Part shown: in pieces, positions 25,101 to 40,100 of the stretch
How positions within the stretch are numbered: position 1 is the stretch's first letter
Layout: every line of letters starts with the position of its first letter
Source of the DNA: Aphidius gifuensis
Taxonomy: Eukaryota > Arthropoda > Insecta > Hymenoptera > Braconidae
Length of the DNA: 64,000 bases
Direction: 5' to 3'
Assembly (NCBI RefSeq): GCF_014905175.1
Contig: NC_057791.1
Coordinates: 20,560,537 to 20,624,536, forward strand
Program-made: the position numbers and the translations under genes
The notes under the pieces: generated by a model
Told to the model about the DNA's origin: nothing
Databases searched by the model: none
What the model saw: only the letters and a program-made list of their open reading frames with translations

Positions 25101-28100
25101 GATTACGTTCTTGACTGATGCGATTCTTTCAAGTTAGCTGGTTAACATTAGGGTTATTTATTGTGCTTGTACACACGAGGTATGGTCTTTCTCGTTTTTT
25201 TATTTTCAAAAAAAAAAAAAAATAATAATACTGTGTATATATCTATGTGTCTTGTAACGTGTTGAAGAATCCAACAGACGTCGTTGCTTTCCGACAATTT
25301 TCACATGGATAGCGTGACGAGGGTTCATAATTTTCTAAAACCTCATCGTATTCATATTATATACATTTTTGCACACACACACATACACGCCTTAATATAT
25401 ACAGGTCACCTTCATCCGACCTATTATATATATGATTGTTTAAAGATCGAATAAGTTAATTAATTTTAATAAATAAAACTTATAAAAATATCAAATAATT
25501 TCAATTTTTTAAAATAATTATTTGATAATGTAATTTAATATATTTGTGGATAATTTAATAATAGATCATGGAAAGTATATTTAAAGAAACATGAAAATTA
25601 CATGATGAAAGTTTATGACCTATTTTTTTTTATGAATTAAATAAAGTTTTTATATTTTGTGGTTTTATCAGTATGTGTGGATTATATTTTTAAATACATA
25701 AAAATAAAACTTGATTCAATATTATTAAATTTTCTTTTTTTTTCGTTTTTTTTTTTGAATGATTTTATAAGGTTGAAAAAGTTATTTGAGCTTTGTTGAA
25801 AATAGCTCAGTGATTTTTGTTGGATTTTTTATAGTCAAAACTAAATTCTCTGTGAAACAAAATCCTGATAAAGAGTTGCTCGAAAATGAGTAGAATATGT
25901 TGGGAAAAAAAAGAAAAAAAAAAACGAAATGGAAATTTAAGTTTTTGTAGTTGAAAATGGTTGATTTTGAATGAAAATTAAATGTAAACAGTGTACATTG
26001 AATATACATGAATGCAGGCGATTCAGTCATTCAAATATCAAATTAGTTTATTTTCTAATTAATTGTTTTTCTTTATACTAAAAATAAAGTTTTTCTTTTT
26101 AATACTAGTCAATAACAGAGTTGAACACAAAATTGAATTATAATTTTTAACATGTATCAAGAGACCATTAAACAAGAAAAATAAATTTTTTATTCATTTT
26201 TCTATAAATATATTTAATAACTTTGAAAAAAAAAATAGTTTCATCCATTTTAACAAATTTTTTTTTTTGGATACAGATCAAAAATAAATTTCCAAGTTGT
26301 AATAATAAAATCCAATGACATAAAAAATATCAATCTGATATATTCTACATGTAATATATAAAATATGGAAATTTTTGATTGACATTAATATTGATTTGAT
26401 AGAAAAGTAAAAATAATAAAAAAAAAAAGGAAAATCTTTATATAACGAGAGTCAAAGATTACGAATAGGATTATAGTATTATATAGCATTTATAATTGTC
26501 AATTTTCGATTGAATTAGAAAATGGCACATTGATAAAAAAATATTGTGCATGCATGCAAGTGAGTAATATGGTTATTATAATTTCTTTTTTTTCTTTTTA
26601 AACCCGAGGTTGAATAGTTGGATCGATTGAGCTCTCCTTTAATTTTTTTTTTTTACTATTGATTAAATTATTGTCTATACCATTTTTATTTTCTCTGGGT
26701 CAATTTATAAAATCACACAAGAATATATATTTCAGATGTTTATATTTTTTTTTCTATTTCAAAGCTTATAAATTAATTTTATACAAATATAAAATACCTA
26801 TAGTTTTATTGGAATGTTATCTGAACTATAGCACTTTGGATGTGACATTACTGTGTAGATATATCTATGAAATTAAAGTCTGGTTGTAAATGATTTCCTT
26901 GTTACGATATATAGCAATATTAGCAATTGAAGGTTCTACAGAATTCGATGTCAATATATAGTAGACACACATACACACAATGGCATACATTTGAATGTTT
27001 TCATAAAAACAATAGCTTTGATCTACACACCACCCAATGACTTTGATAAATTTTTCATTAGATGGTGGAAATATGTTCGTTAAGCAATATACCAGAATGA
27101 CAATACTGATAATCATAAATATTTCACTCATAAACTTTTGTGATTTATAAACTAATACTTAGCCAATGTATACAATTGAAATATGGCTATATCAATTCTA
27201 TTAAAAAAATTGATATATAAAAAAAAAAGCGAATCAGGACAATCAAATTATTATCTCTCAGTATAAAAGCCCTTTGAACTTTCATGGAAACATAAATTGC
27301 TTTGTGACATATTATATATGAATATTGACAAATTGTACTTGTCATAAAAATAAATGTCAAAATAATTAAATGATTATTATACAATTGTCAATAAACAACT
27401 ATTAATATTTGTGATAAAATAATAAACTTTTTAGATAAAATTATATATTAATAATTTATATGTTAAATATATTTTTACTTTTTAAATGTCAAAAAATTTA
27501 TTCATAGAAATAACAGAGAGAAAATAAAGTAAAATAAAAATAATAATTTAAATTAGTTGAGTTTAATATTCATAGCCTCAAGGTACACTCGGGGAAAACA
27601 CAGTTTTCCCTGATGACGTATATGTATTTTTATATATAAATCATCAATTGTCCAAACAACGTGGATTAGGTGGAACCATAACATGGCCTAAATATGTTTT
27701 GTGTATTCTATCAATAACCCTTGGGGTTGTATTCAATATTTTCTACCTCTTGTTTCAGATTTAAAATATTTTTTTTTTTTCGTTGTTTTCAATTAAATGT
27801 CAAACATTCAATTATTATTATTATTATTATTTTTAAACAAAACATATAATGGATTTTATGAATTTTCATTCAAATGAAAAATATGTAGAGTAATGGATTT
27901 GAATTTGACAATTATATGGGTCTTTATAAACACAGCCCCTTTATTTTTTTCAGTATAGAATTTATTAATAACTATTATTATGTGTATTTAACATGAAATT
28001 ATTATAAATGTTTTTAGAATTTTTTTTTCATTAATAATATCAAACTAATCAAGATTTAATATATTGGAATATTCCAAAATCATTGGTGATATGCCAAAAA

Positions 28101-31100
28101 TAATAAAATGTTTGATTTTTAATGAATTAAATTTTTCAACGATGAGGTCAGCGTTATTGTACATATATAACTTGGATAATTAATGATAGGCCAATGTATA
28201 AGCTGTATACTTGACCGATAATAATATAGAATTTTGTATTGGTATTTTTACAAATAAACCACTTGTTATACAATTTATTTGTACACGCAAAAATACCCTC
28301 CAAAGTTTATTAAATGAATTGGCAATTGACACTGGATATAATGAGAATTATTTTTTATAAATATTAATTGCCGTAATAGATAATAAATAATAATTAATTT
28401 ATTAAAATTTGATAATTAAAAAAAAATAAGAATATATATTTTTTTGAATAAATACTTACACAGTAAAGTGATAAATAAAACATATCCAACCACCAGGATG
28501 TTCAAGAAAAACATAAAGACGTTCTTGAAATGTTTTTCCTTTTTTATGATGAAATACATATTTAGCTTTAAATGCTTGATCAATTGGTAAATAAATTGGA
28601 TAATATGGATCAGGTACACCAGCTTGTACTGGTATTGTTGTTTCTTCTTCTTCTTCAGCATCACCAACATTAACATCATCACTTGTAAGATCATCTTTAT
28701 TTTTTTTTCTTCTATGTTTTCTTTTCATTGGTGTTGGTACTCTTTTATGATGTGCTTCACCAAATCTTGGTGATCTAAAACGTCGTAAAAATTGAAATTT
28801 ACGTATTGGTTCATCAATAACAACACCATTATCAGTATCTTCTGTTTCACTTCCTGGTGTTTTTAACATTAAATCTTCAGATTCACATGCAACAAGTTCA
28901 TCTTCACTTCCTTGTAATGCAGCATATGCTGCTGCTGCACTGTAACGTTTTTCTGTTAATCTTGAACATTGTCCACGAATTCGTGGTAGATTATCATCAT
29001 CATCTTCTTCTTCTTCATCCTCATCATACGTTTGACCTGTATATATTTAATTCACATTTTCTACTATTTTTTGTAATACAAGTGCATTCGATTCAACATA
29101 AATTTTCATTAAATATGATATCATCTTGCTTGATTATTATTTCATCAATTTATATATCTTTTTAAAAAATCAAATACATAAATTTTACTTATCTTACTAC
29201 CAACCATTTACTCCCGAGAGTATACATGTATATATCAGAATTGATTTGCCTTATACCACAGCTAACTTATACTACTGAATTGACACTTTTTATATTTTTA
29301 TTTATTTATTTATTTTTTTGAAGAAGGGGCAGGATATTTTTGTTGAGCCCAAGAGAGTTATAAATTAAAAAAGAAAAAAATTCAACATCAGCCATTATTA
29401 CTTTTTTCTTTTTCAACAAACTACACCAACAAATTGCTGATCTATATATTTTTTTTTCTTTAAAATATAAATATGAAAAAAGTTTATAATTTTAAAATAA
29501 ATTAAATTAAAAGTTCAATAAAATAATCATTGTTATGTGGATTTAAGTGGGAAGTATATTTTTCAATTTTGAAGAAATAAAAAAAAAAAGATTTAGTTTA
29601 AAAGACGACTATCAATTTAATCTAAGGCACTTCGACATTTAGTAATGATAATTTTACTTTCGTCGTCATTGACCTGGCGTATTTTTGTTGCCCTTAATTG
29701 ATTTTCAGTCTACGTCAGTGCAGACATTCAAAAATATAAAAATAAATTTAAAAAGTTGACAAAAAATAAATATAAAAAAAAATTTAATTAAAATAGAAAT
29801 TTGTTTGTGTAGTTGAGCGTTGAATATACAAGCTAAAATTAATTATGTTTTTTTAAATTTAATATTATTTAAAAATATAAAATGGAATTTTGAATTTCAA
29901 TATTATTTGAGAATTTAATGATGAACATTGTTGTCTGATATTGATTGGATACACCGGTTTAGTCTTGTCAAGCCAACAGCTCCATCATTATGAAAATATA
30001 CAGATATATATTTGACATGATTGATACTGATTATTTCGGCAACTTGATAACACATTCGTCCCAATTTTGATAATTTAATATAAATTGAAAAATTACAATT
30101 AACTGATAAATATATCTAGTCCAATAATAAAAAAAAGACAATTAAAAGTTAATAAATAAAAACAGTATATCAGTTTAAAAATAAAAATAAATTCATTTAA
30201 ATAAATGTTATAAAAATATCAAAAATAATTTATAAAATTCAACTAATTTTTGTTTTAAATACAAAATCTATATTTGTGTTTATTATAAATTATTAAATAA
30301 GGGTCATGGTAAATGTTAAACATGAAAAAATAAAAAAAAGAATAGAGCTGAACAAAAAAAAAAAAAAAAAAAAAAAGTTTTAAATGTACCGAGAGAAGCA
30401 GGCTGCCTGGAGCAATTACAAATAATTGGAAAATATTTTCCAATTTGTTAAAATAAATACCAGTGTAATTACGAGTTAAATAATTATTTTTTTGTTAGAA
30501 ACAACGAATCAAATTAGTTACTAATATTCGTATTCAATGATTTTTAATTTTTTGAAAATTCATTCAATCGATAATCTTTAGTTAATCAAATTGTTAATTA
30601 TAATCTTTTATTTTTTTTTAATTCAATTCAATTAAAAAAAAAAAAAATAATATAAATATAAATCAATCAACACTAGGTGATATCATAAATAATAGGTGTC
30701 AGAATGGTTTGCAATTACATTGATCATATTGATATCGATCATCAATTTATTTTTAATTTTTTTACGAGCATTACCTGAACGAGTACTTTTTTTATGTGAT
30801 TGACAATTGACATGATCCTGTGGACTAAGAGGATAATGTGCTGAATGTCGATATTGTTGTTGTTGTTGTTGTGAATGTTGTTGATGTTGTTGTTGTTGCT
30901 GTTGTTGTTGATTGATTGGTGATTTAAGTACACTCAATACAAGATCCTCACGAGACGGTACAATTCTTGTCATCTGTCGGCTTTGTCGAAACAGTGTTTC
31001 CTGTTCGCCTCGATTCATTATGAATCGATTACGACAACAGCGTATTAATCCGGGATATAATTCACGTTTTTCACGTCCCGGTATATTATTTAGCAAAAAT

Positions 31101-34100
31101 ATTTGCAGCATAACGTTGTTATTATCATTTTCATTGTTGATATTATACTGAGTTTTTTATTTTCTCTCAAATTCATGTTTGAATAATTCCTTTATAATTT
31201 TATATTATTAATTTTTTGTTTTGTTTATTAATAAATTGTTTATATAATTACTTTCAAAGTTTTATTTTTAATTGCCATTATTTTAATTTTAAACACCAGG
31301 TGTGTGTAGCAATTTAAACTATTTTAATATCACTGTATATTACTCTTAAAATCTCTCGGATGATTAGCAAACTTCACGCTTAAATTAACACGAAGAATAT
31401 CATCACAGTATAACTCAAATAATTCACCCTTTATCATTTACTGAATTTTTATTTTTTTTTTTATTATTTGTTTTAATTTTTAATTTGAATAATAATTTTT
31501 ATACAGTATGATTTAACAGCGTGTTTATTTATTTTAATTTTAATATTATCATTTTATTTTTTTTATCAGAGATTTTAATCAGAGATAAAATGATAAAATA
31601 TTTTATTATTACGCACGATAATAAAATAATATTAATGTGGTATTAATTTTTTTTTTTTTTTTTTTTGAGATTAATATATTTTTGTATTTACAACGTTATA
31701 AAAAACAAATAATAAAATAAAAGAAATAATAATAATTATTATTGTAGCTGAGTTAGTCGACCGTTACTCTTTGTCTGCACACGCACTTTGATATCTAGGC
31801 CACGATGAATATAAATTCTTTCGTTTTTTTTCACTACACGCAATGGTACAAGCCCTAAATTCTTGAAAATCACAAACAGGTAATACACCTTCCACACTCC
31901 ATTATCATCATTCCTCTATCGTTTTGTGTGTATATTTTTTATTTTTAAATTAAATATTTCATTTTTTTTTTCTTTGTACAATTAATGATTTATTTGAAAT
32001 ATTCACAATTTTATATTCAAAACACTTTTAAATTATTATTTTTCACCTCAGCACTTTTTTAAATAACTCACACCCGAGAGCAAACCGAGTGATTCTTGTG
32101 CACTTTATTGGCATTCTCAATGTTTGCCAATGCTCCACAAATTTCAAATATTCACGATTTAATAACATCTATTTTTTTAATCGGTATTCAACATGATATT
32201 TTTCATTATTCATTATTTCAAAAAAGAAAATAAAATTGTCATTTGAATTAATTCCAAGAAAGAAAATAATAAAAAAGAAATTGGATTAATTTTAGTCAAT
32301 TAATATTCATTGCTTTTGAATTATTAAATTTTTAACTTATTAAAAAAATTTAATACAACGAAATATTCCAAGTTTTATAAATATTTTAACAGTATTTAAT
32401 AAGTCCTATTGTTATTTAATAGTTTAAAAGTAGTCTCATTATTTAAATTACAAATGACAATGTCTTGAAACATTGTTAATTCACATTGTCCTAAGCACCA
32501 ATTCGTTGTATGACAAAAGAACTTGAGTAATTGCTTTTTATTATTATTATTGCTTGAAAATGATTTTAATGATTTGTGATTAATTACTGAGTAATAATTA
32601 ATAACATCCATTACATTTTAAAAATACAATTCAACAAAATTCGAAAAACTTTTATTGAATTTTGTGAAAATAACTATTAATGCTATTAGTGACTTTTTAT
32701 AAATTTATTAATTATCATTTTATTCACTGGAGTTTGAAAATAATAATTATTTAATTATAACCAAGTCAGATTTTAAACAATGCTTTTTATTTTTATTTAA
32801 TTTATTCACTCGATGAATTATTATTTTTATTTTTTTTTCGACAACCACTAATATGCACTGATATAAAATTTCACATGTGTAATTATATTATTGATTAAAA
32901 ATGCTCATTCGTTAATTATTAATTTAAAAATTTGTTGAAATTTTATTTGATTGAGTCAAGAACAACAAATGTGAAAAATAAATATTAATTAAAGTATTAA
33001 AAAAAAAAAAGGAAATAATAATGTTTTGTTTTTTTATGTTGTTTAAATTTATAATTATATTATTTGATTTATATTATGATTATTAATGGTTGAACACAAA
33101 AATCGTACGAACTCCACCGGGTGACAGTCCGCAACCAACTGTGGCTCTTAGCCCCAGTACAGTTCCGCCTTTCAACCCACCAACGAACAGGGGGTTAAAA
33201 TCCACCACCACACACATATTCACTGCTTCTTTTAGTATCACATAACTTTCTTTATTTTTACCTCAGACATTATTAAAAAAAAAAAAAAAAACATAATACA
33301 ATGATAATAATAAAATAAAATGAAAAAAAAAAATCACTGCTAAAAATTTATGTCTGGCACAATACGGACTTAATCTACTGTACATAAAAAAAAGCGAAAA
33401 ATAAAATTTGAATAAAGAGAATAAAATAATGATGACAAAGAATTTAGCAAAAAAAAAAAAATAAATAAATAGAAAATAAATAAAAAGTATTCTGAAGTTT
33501 TAATAAATATACTATTCTATTTTTACTATTATTTTTTGTTTTTTTTTTTGTCGTTGAGATGGGTTTTAAATAATCATGTTAAATCAAGAGTACAAAAGAC
33601 AGTAGTAAACTCTTTCTGTTTATTCTACCATGTTCAAATTTTGAGTAGATTTTCTTATCTTAGATTTTTCGAAAAAACTACTACTGTATTTTGGATTTAT
33701 GCACTGTGACTTTAAAATCCACATAAGCTTACAAGTAGATACATGACAAAGTCGCATGCAATTTTTCCGGTTCACTCAATTTTCCACTCGATATATATAT
33801 TGTGAATTGAAAAAAAAGGTTTTATTCTTAACAAGAATTTTCAATAATGCGATTTATTATTGGCTGACCATTTGTTGGGTTTTACTACTTGAGGTAATTT
33901 TATTTTTTATATCAATTTAAAACTTTTTGTTGTTATTTAATTTGTATTTTAATTTTTAAAAGTAGCTATTTATAAATTTCAAGTCAAGAAAGTGTCTAAA
34001 AAGTTTTTGATATTGTCGTGAACACATATGCCTTCCAATATACACTGTGATATATTAAGTCAAGACTTTGATAGACACTTTGACATTACGTATATGCTCA

Positions 34101-37100
34101 ATTAACGAGTTTGCTAATAAACAGACACTTTTAGATATTTACTAAAGATGCAACGTTTACCCAAAGCAAATTACTTGAGTTGTAAAAAATTTATATAAAT
34201 ATTTACCCTATTTTTAATGCTCATTTTATCATGATGAATTTTTTATTCATAAATTTAAATCACAGAGTTAATAAATAAATCAATAATAATCTTTGATGGT
34301 TAATAAAATATTCAAGTACTTTTTGATCATATAAATAATAAATATATAATGTGACATTTTTTTTTCCATTCTACGTCAAACCGTGTGATAAATTAATAAT
34401 TAAAAAATTAAGTCATTGAATAATATATGAAAAAGCAAAGCTATGATAAATTTTTTCCAATAGATCGTACATGTCGTTGATAAAAATAAAAGTGATTTAT
34501 CAATTTTTCATCAAATTTACTGATAAATATAAATATTTAAAATCAATAATAACAAATTGTGGTGACCGATATTTTAAAAAATTGTCCTCATTTCAAGTAT
34601 TATATATTTACAAATTATTATTTTTCTTTTTCCCATTGTTTTGTATATTTTTTTCAAGTAATTATTTATAAATTGTGATGTTATATTTAATATCAGAATA
34701 ATAGAAACGAATAGATGAGCAAGAAAATAATAATAATAATAAAAAATTGATAATTTGTAAAATAGCCAAGATAATATATGTTTTTTTATTGTTATACTGA
34801 TGTTTGTCAGTATTTTAAATGTATTGCTTATCCTAATCATAATGATGATCAAGAATAGTACATGCAAAGACCATAGTAAAATGTAAAATACCACTATTTT
34901 TTAAACGCGTCATTCTTCATTGTTGAAAGGCGGATAAAGGGGTGAAAAAAAGAGAGAGAGGGGGAAGGGAAGAGAGGGTGGATAAAAGGTGATGGAAGTT
35001 GCTGTGTCTATTTATAGCACAAGTCGGTCGATAGCGCATGGCAAAGTGACGGCGGTTGCTTTATGCCTCGTTGCTCGCGCGTCAATTTCATCTTGCCATT
35101 TGGACTCTAAATGAGCCAAGAAGACTTTACTGTTTACTTCATCTCCGGAGTCTTGCTCTTTCTTAAACCATTTCAAATGTAAAGGTTTTTTTTTTCTATT
35201 TTTATTTTATTTTTCTTAGCTATTCAATTTTAAATTTTTATTTTTTTTCTAGCTGTAGATATATGGTATTAGATTTTTGGAATAATTATTTCTTGGTGTC
35301 CTTCAGGCCCGGATGCATACAGGGACTCAAACGATAAATTTATAGATCGATATAAAATTTGATACCTTGATACTATATATGTCTTTCCTCGCTATAATTC
35401 AAATAACTGATTTTACATATATCCACATAACGCGCGGTGGCTTTAAAAGTGATCAATCATATTTTTTTTTTTTTTTTTATTCAGCTAAATTTCAAAATAA
35501 TTGACTCAAGGATAGACTGATGGGTGAAAGCTGCAAACTTTGAATTATAATTTAGAAAAATATAAATTAAAAATAGAAAAGACTCTCATTTATTTTTTTA
35601 ATATAATTTTAAAATTTAAATTGACACTCGTCAAAGATTAAAGCATTGGCTAATCAAAAAAAAAAGTTAGTTTGTATTGTCAGATGTGATCTTGTGGGTT
35701 TTCGTTAAAGTCAATTTAAAGTCAAAGCTATACGGGGTAAAATTGAGGAAATTCAATGCGACAATGGATATCAAAGCAGACGTCAAAGGTAGACATTGCT
35801 ATTTTCACAAACCTTGCAGGGGTTCTATCAGCATATTTATCAAAAATTAAAATCTCAAAAAAGAAATAAAAAAATGAAAAAAAAGGGAAATATAATACTA
35901 AAAGCAATTGAATAACTTTCACCCTCCAATGAAAATATTCAAGGTTTGAATATTTAATAAATAAATATTTGGCAAAAAAAAAAAAAAGACTTAAAATAAA
36001 GGGCCAATCAAATTCTTCCAAGATTTCATTAACCGTAAAAAGCAAGTGACATTTTTCATTTAGCTGAAAAGGCACTAGCACCAAATGAGGTGGCAATGAA
36101 ACAAAAAAAAAAAAAAAACAATGTGCTGATTCCTGCGACCAAGGATCATAAAAAAAGTAGTTAAAAAAGGAAAAAAAAAAAAAAGGTTACAACGATGAAA
36201 CGATATCTAATCTCTGCAATTTTTTTTTTTATTATTAATATACAATTTTATGCAGGTGAAAACAGCCCTGACCGCTTAGCCTGGTGACCAGTGAATGCGA
36301 TATTTATTTATTACTATTATTTGTTAATCGAGTCAACAAAATATTACGCATAAACAATTCAATTTTTTTTTGATTTTCAGCCATTAAATATAATATAAAT
36401 TAAAAAGAAATCAAAGCTAACAGGTAATCGTGGTTTTTTGACTCGAAAAAAATTTGCTTTGTGTTTGGTATCACCTGGATCCCATCGATTACCCCAGGAG
36501 GTTCAAGGAACTCCCTTGACCGCGCACGAGAAAATTTTACCCCGAAAATATTATTCGCGATATATGACAGGGTAGCTATTCAGCAAATATTATTTTTTAT
36601 ATATATATATATTTTTTATAGTATACATATATAAATATATTCCAACTACCTGAAATACCTTTTGCTGTATATTACTAAAACTTTCCATTATATGAATTTG
36701 ATTTTTTTTATATTTTACTAATGTCATAAAATTTTAATGGCATACTTGAAAGTTTTTTTAAATATTTATATATAAATTATATATTTTTATTAAATGTAAA
36801 TTCAAAATAAATATACTGAGATAAATTGATTTGACTTTTTGTTTAAATGAAAACAAAAGAAACAACTTTTGAGAGTTAACTTTATGTTTGTATCATCTGA
36901 GTTAAACTTTTGTTCATACATTTCCTTATTCATTATTCTATTGTGCTCAAGTAGTGGGCTTTACCACTATGATTGTTAATACAAGACAAAGACAATATGA
37001 TAGGCATTAGTATACAACAAATATAGAAACATGTATTTTAGTTTTTCATTTTATCTGGAGGCACTTAATTTTAGAGGCTGACCTAGGCAAGTTGTATGCA

Positions 37101-40100
37101 ATCCAAGAGACACTGTTGTTCTTCAAAACTTTGTAAATATATATTTTTTTTTGTTTAAAAAGAAAACTACAAGTGAGAATGTACAACACAGAATACCAGT
37201 AAAAATAATTATAAATATAAAAATAAACAAAGAAAATATAAACAATAGAATTTTTGTGTTTTTCTTTCTTTTTTTCTTAAATTCATGCATATAATTATTG
37301 TGAAAAAATTTGTTTATAAATTAGGTCATGTCCTTGTGGAGAAAAAAAAATATGTAAAAAAAGCAAATGTAAAGAAATGTGTAAGTTGTGTACTTTATAA
37401 CTGTCATATGAGTCACAATATTTTAATATAACACGAAAAGACATTGAGCAAGAGAGCACCGGCCCTATATTGGTATATTATATACATATTGCGCGAAATA
37501 CATTGTTACCGCGTAACCCAACGAGAAAATCGATAGTTGCTTGTGGTTCGATATCACACATATAGCAAGGTCGTTCACGATCCTTCTATATTATTAATGG
37601 CACACTAACGTGTATATCTAATATCAAATGAAAAGCTTCAATATTGCCTGTACGCAAAAACAATTCAAATCGCTACTAAAAATCACATAACAATGTACTT
37701 TTTTTTATAGGAGCAATCATTAATTTAACAGATCGTTTATAAAATTAAATTTAAACAATAAAAAAAAAAATTAATATTTTAAAGACTTGAGCATATTTTT
37801 CAAGTTAAAATTCTTTGATTATAATTTATAATTATGAAAATATTTTATAACAATTGTTAAGAATATTTAAAGAATCGTTTAAAATTTAAAATTAAATTTA
37901 TAATTGTTTTTTTCTTTTGTAGAAAATATTATTTGTTTGATGAAGAAATTTCTTTGAAGAGATAAAAAAATATGCAATTAACAAAAGAAAAATTAATTTA
38001 TGTATATTTTAAAAATGATTAAAAAATTAATTAACTTATTCTTTGTTTTAAGATTTTTAACTAGAAAAATTAATAAACTAATTTAAAGTAGTTATTTAAT
38101 TTTTATGAAATTAAAAGTAATCATGATAATTGATGAAAATATATTTTTTTTTAATTTCTAAAATATCATTATGAAGTTTGTAGAATAAAAAAAATAAAAT
38201 AAATAAAAGTAGAATAACAAATAGAAATAATAAAACAAAAAGTAAAAAATCAACAGCAAAAAAAAAATTAAATTTTTTTTGTTGCAAAAATAACTGACAA
38301 GAGAGATAAACAAAAAAAAATATTTCAACACAGAAATATATCTATGAGAATATCAATACCAGTTATGATAATATTTTTTTGTTTTTTTATCCTTATTTTT
38401 CATCAACGTCTCGACACCTGCACTGTCATTTTGTTTTTTTTTTTTTTTATATCCTTTTTTTTTTTTCATTTTACTTGTCATTTTTTTCCAGTCGTCTGCA
38501 AGCTACCATTCTCGAACCTTTCCAAACTCATTAATCAACTTTCTTTTTAAAAAATTTAACCTAGACGACCGTGTAGAAAAAAAAATTCAAAAAAAAAAAA
38601 AATCCTAAAAGATGTGAGTCAAGGGTCACTAAGGGATATTTTAAAATTAATTCTAATTAAATGTTTTAAAGAGGCATAAATTTCAATATAAATTATTGTA
38701 TTTTAGTTATGTTGCATGATTGAAAATTTAAATTATATGAAAATCATTGTAGAATTAATTATGTCTTTGTTTGTTTTCACTAGAAATTTTTATATTTCAA
38801 GTTAAATTATTAGATATATAATTATAAAAATTAAATATTTATTCTACTCGTAAAATTGATAGACACAATTTTATGTCTGACACTACTCAACTTGCACTAC
38901 TAAAATATATTTTTATATTCTTCATTTTGAACTTTTTTTCCTTTTTTTTTAGTTAATATTGATTTCTCTGAAATATAAGCTAGATTTATTTACAGATCAT
39001 GTATGGTTGAACATTGGGGATTGGTGAATAATCAATATCAACTCAGAAAATGTTTAGGAAGACTTTTACATATTCTCTCAACTACTGGTGATTTTTTGAG
39101 GATTAAATTTACTCTAAATAACTCAAATTGAATTAATTTTTAAAATACTCTAGATATTTGATTTCAGGAAGAAAAAAAATATATATCTAGCAAAAGTTTT
39201 TGAATACGCTCGATAAATTAAAAGAGCAGAATACCGACTCGGAATAACGAAGTAGTACAACTCGGTATACAGACCGCCATCTGTCTGACCAAGTCATAGA
39301 CTCCTATCACTTGTTAATAAAAATTCAATAAATTCATTCATGATAACTAGAAAATAAAAAATTTACATTCACACCCTCAATGAATAATAAAATTTAGCAA
39401 TCAATAATTAACTCGGTTGATATCAATGAGTCGATGATTGATAATAAAATTAATAAACAAATTAAAAATGAATAAAAAAAAAAGCACTTTTGACACTTGT
39501 TGTTGTTGCTAAGTAAAAATATCAATACAACAACGATTTACTATAGAATAAATAAAATTTAGTCAACAATATCAATGTAACCTTTCTAGGTCAAAGTGAC
39601 ACGTCAAAAAAATATTGTAAATATGTGATAAAAATCTCATCACGTCGTACAAATACTAAAATCATATATTAATATCAGTATTGCGTGAATTACAGTATCG
39701 ATTTGTACTATGAAAGCAAAGCAAATATCATATTGGTGTAATAAACATGCTCATCCGCAAGCATACAATAAATTATTTGCATATTTATATATTCATAATT
39801 TTTATTAACGTGCTATTTTATTACGCTGCTATATTTATTACTATTGTTATTAGCTTTTAGCGTTTTTTTTTTTACGATTTTCCTCGACCTGCTTTAATCG
39901 ACATGAAAAAAAAAAAAAAAATACAGCACATCATCAATCTTTTTATTTTATTTGTGATGATACTTGTAATTTTATTTTTTCTTCAACCAACGATAAAGAT
40001 GGATGATTTTTGAAATGGAAAGAAATTTTATAATATCAATTATATTGGTGACACGAGTAAAGATTAGTTTCGATTAAAAATATTTTATATTTTTTTATTG

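Noticed and set aside
33083..33217. tRNA or tRNA-derived SINE
   Set aside because: The GC-rich block was checked for B-box (GGTTCGANNCC) and cloverleaf arms; none was present.
35728..36096. 122-codon minus-strand frame
   Set aside because: Mostly Phe/Leu/Ile from poly-T. Only the last about 35 codons look balanced, and a competing + strand frame is equally open there. No splice support.
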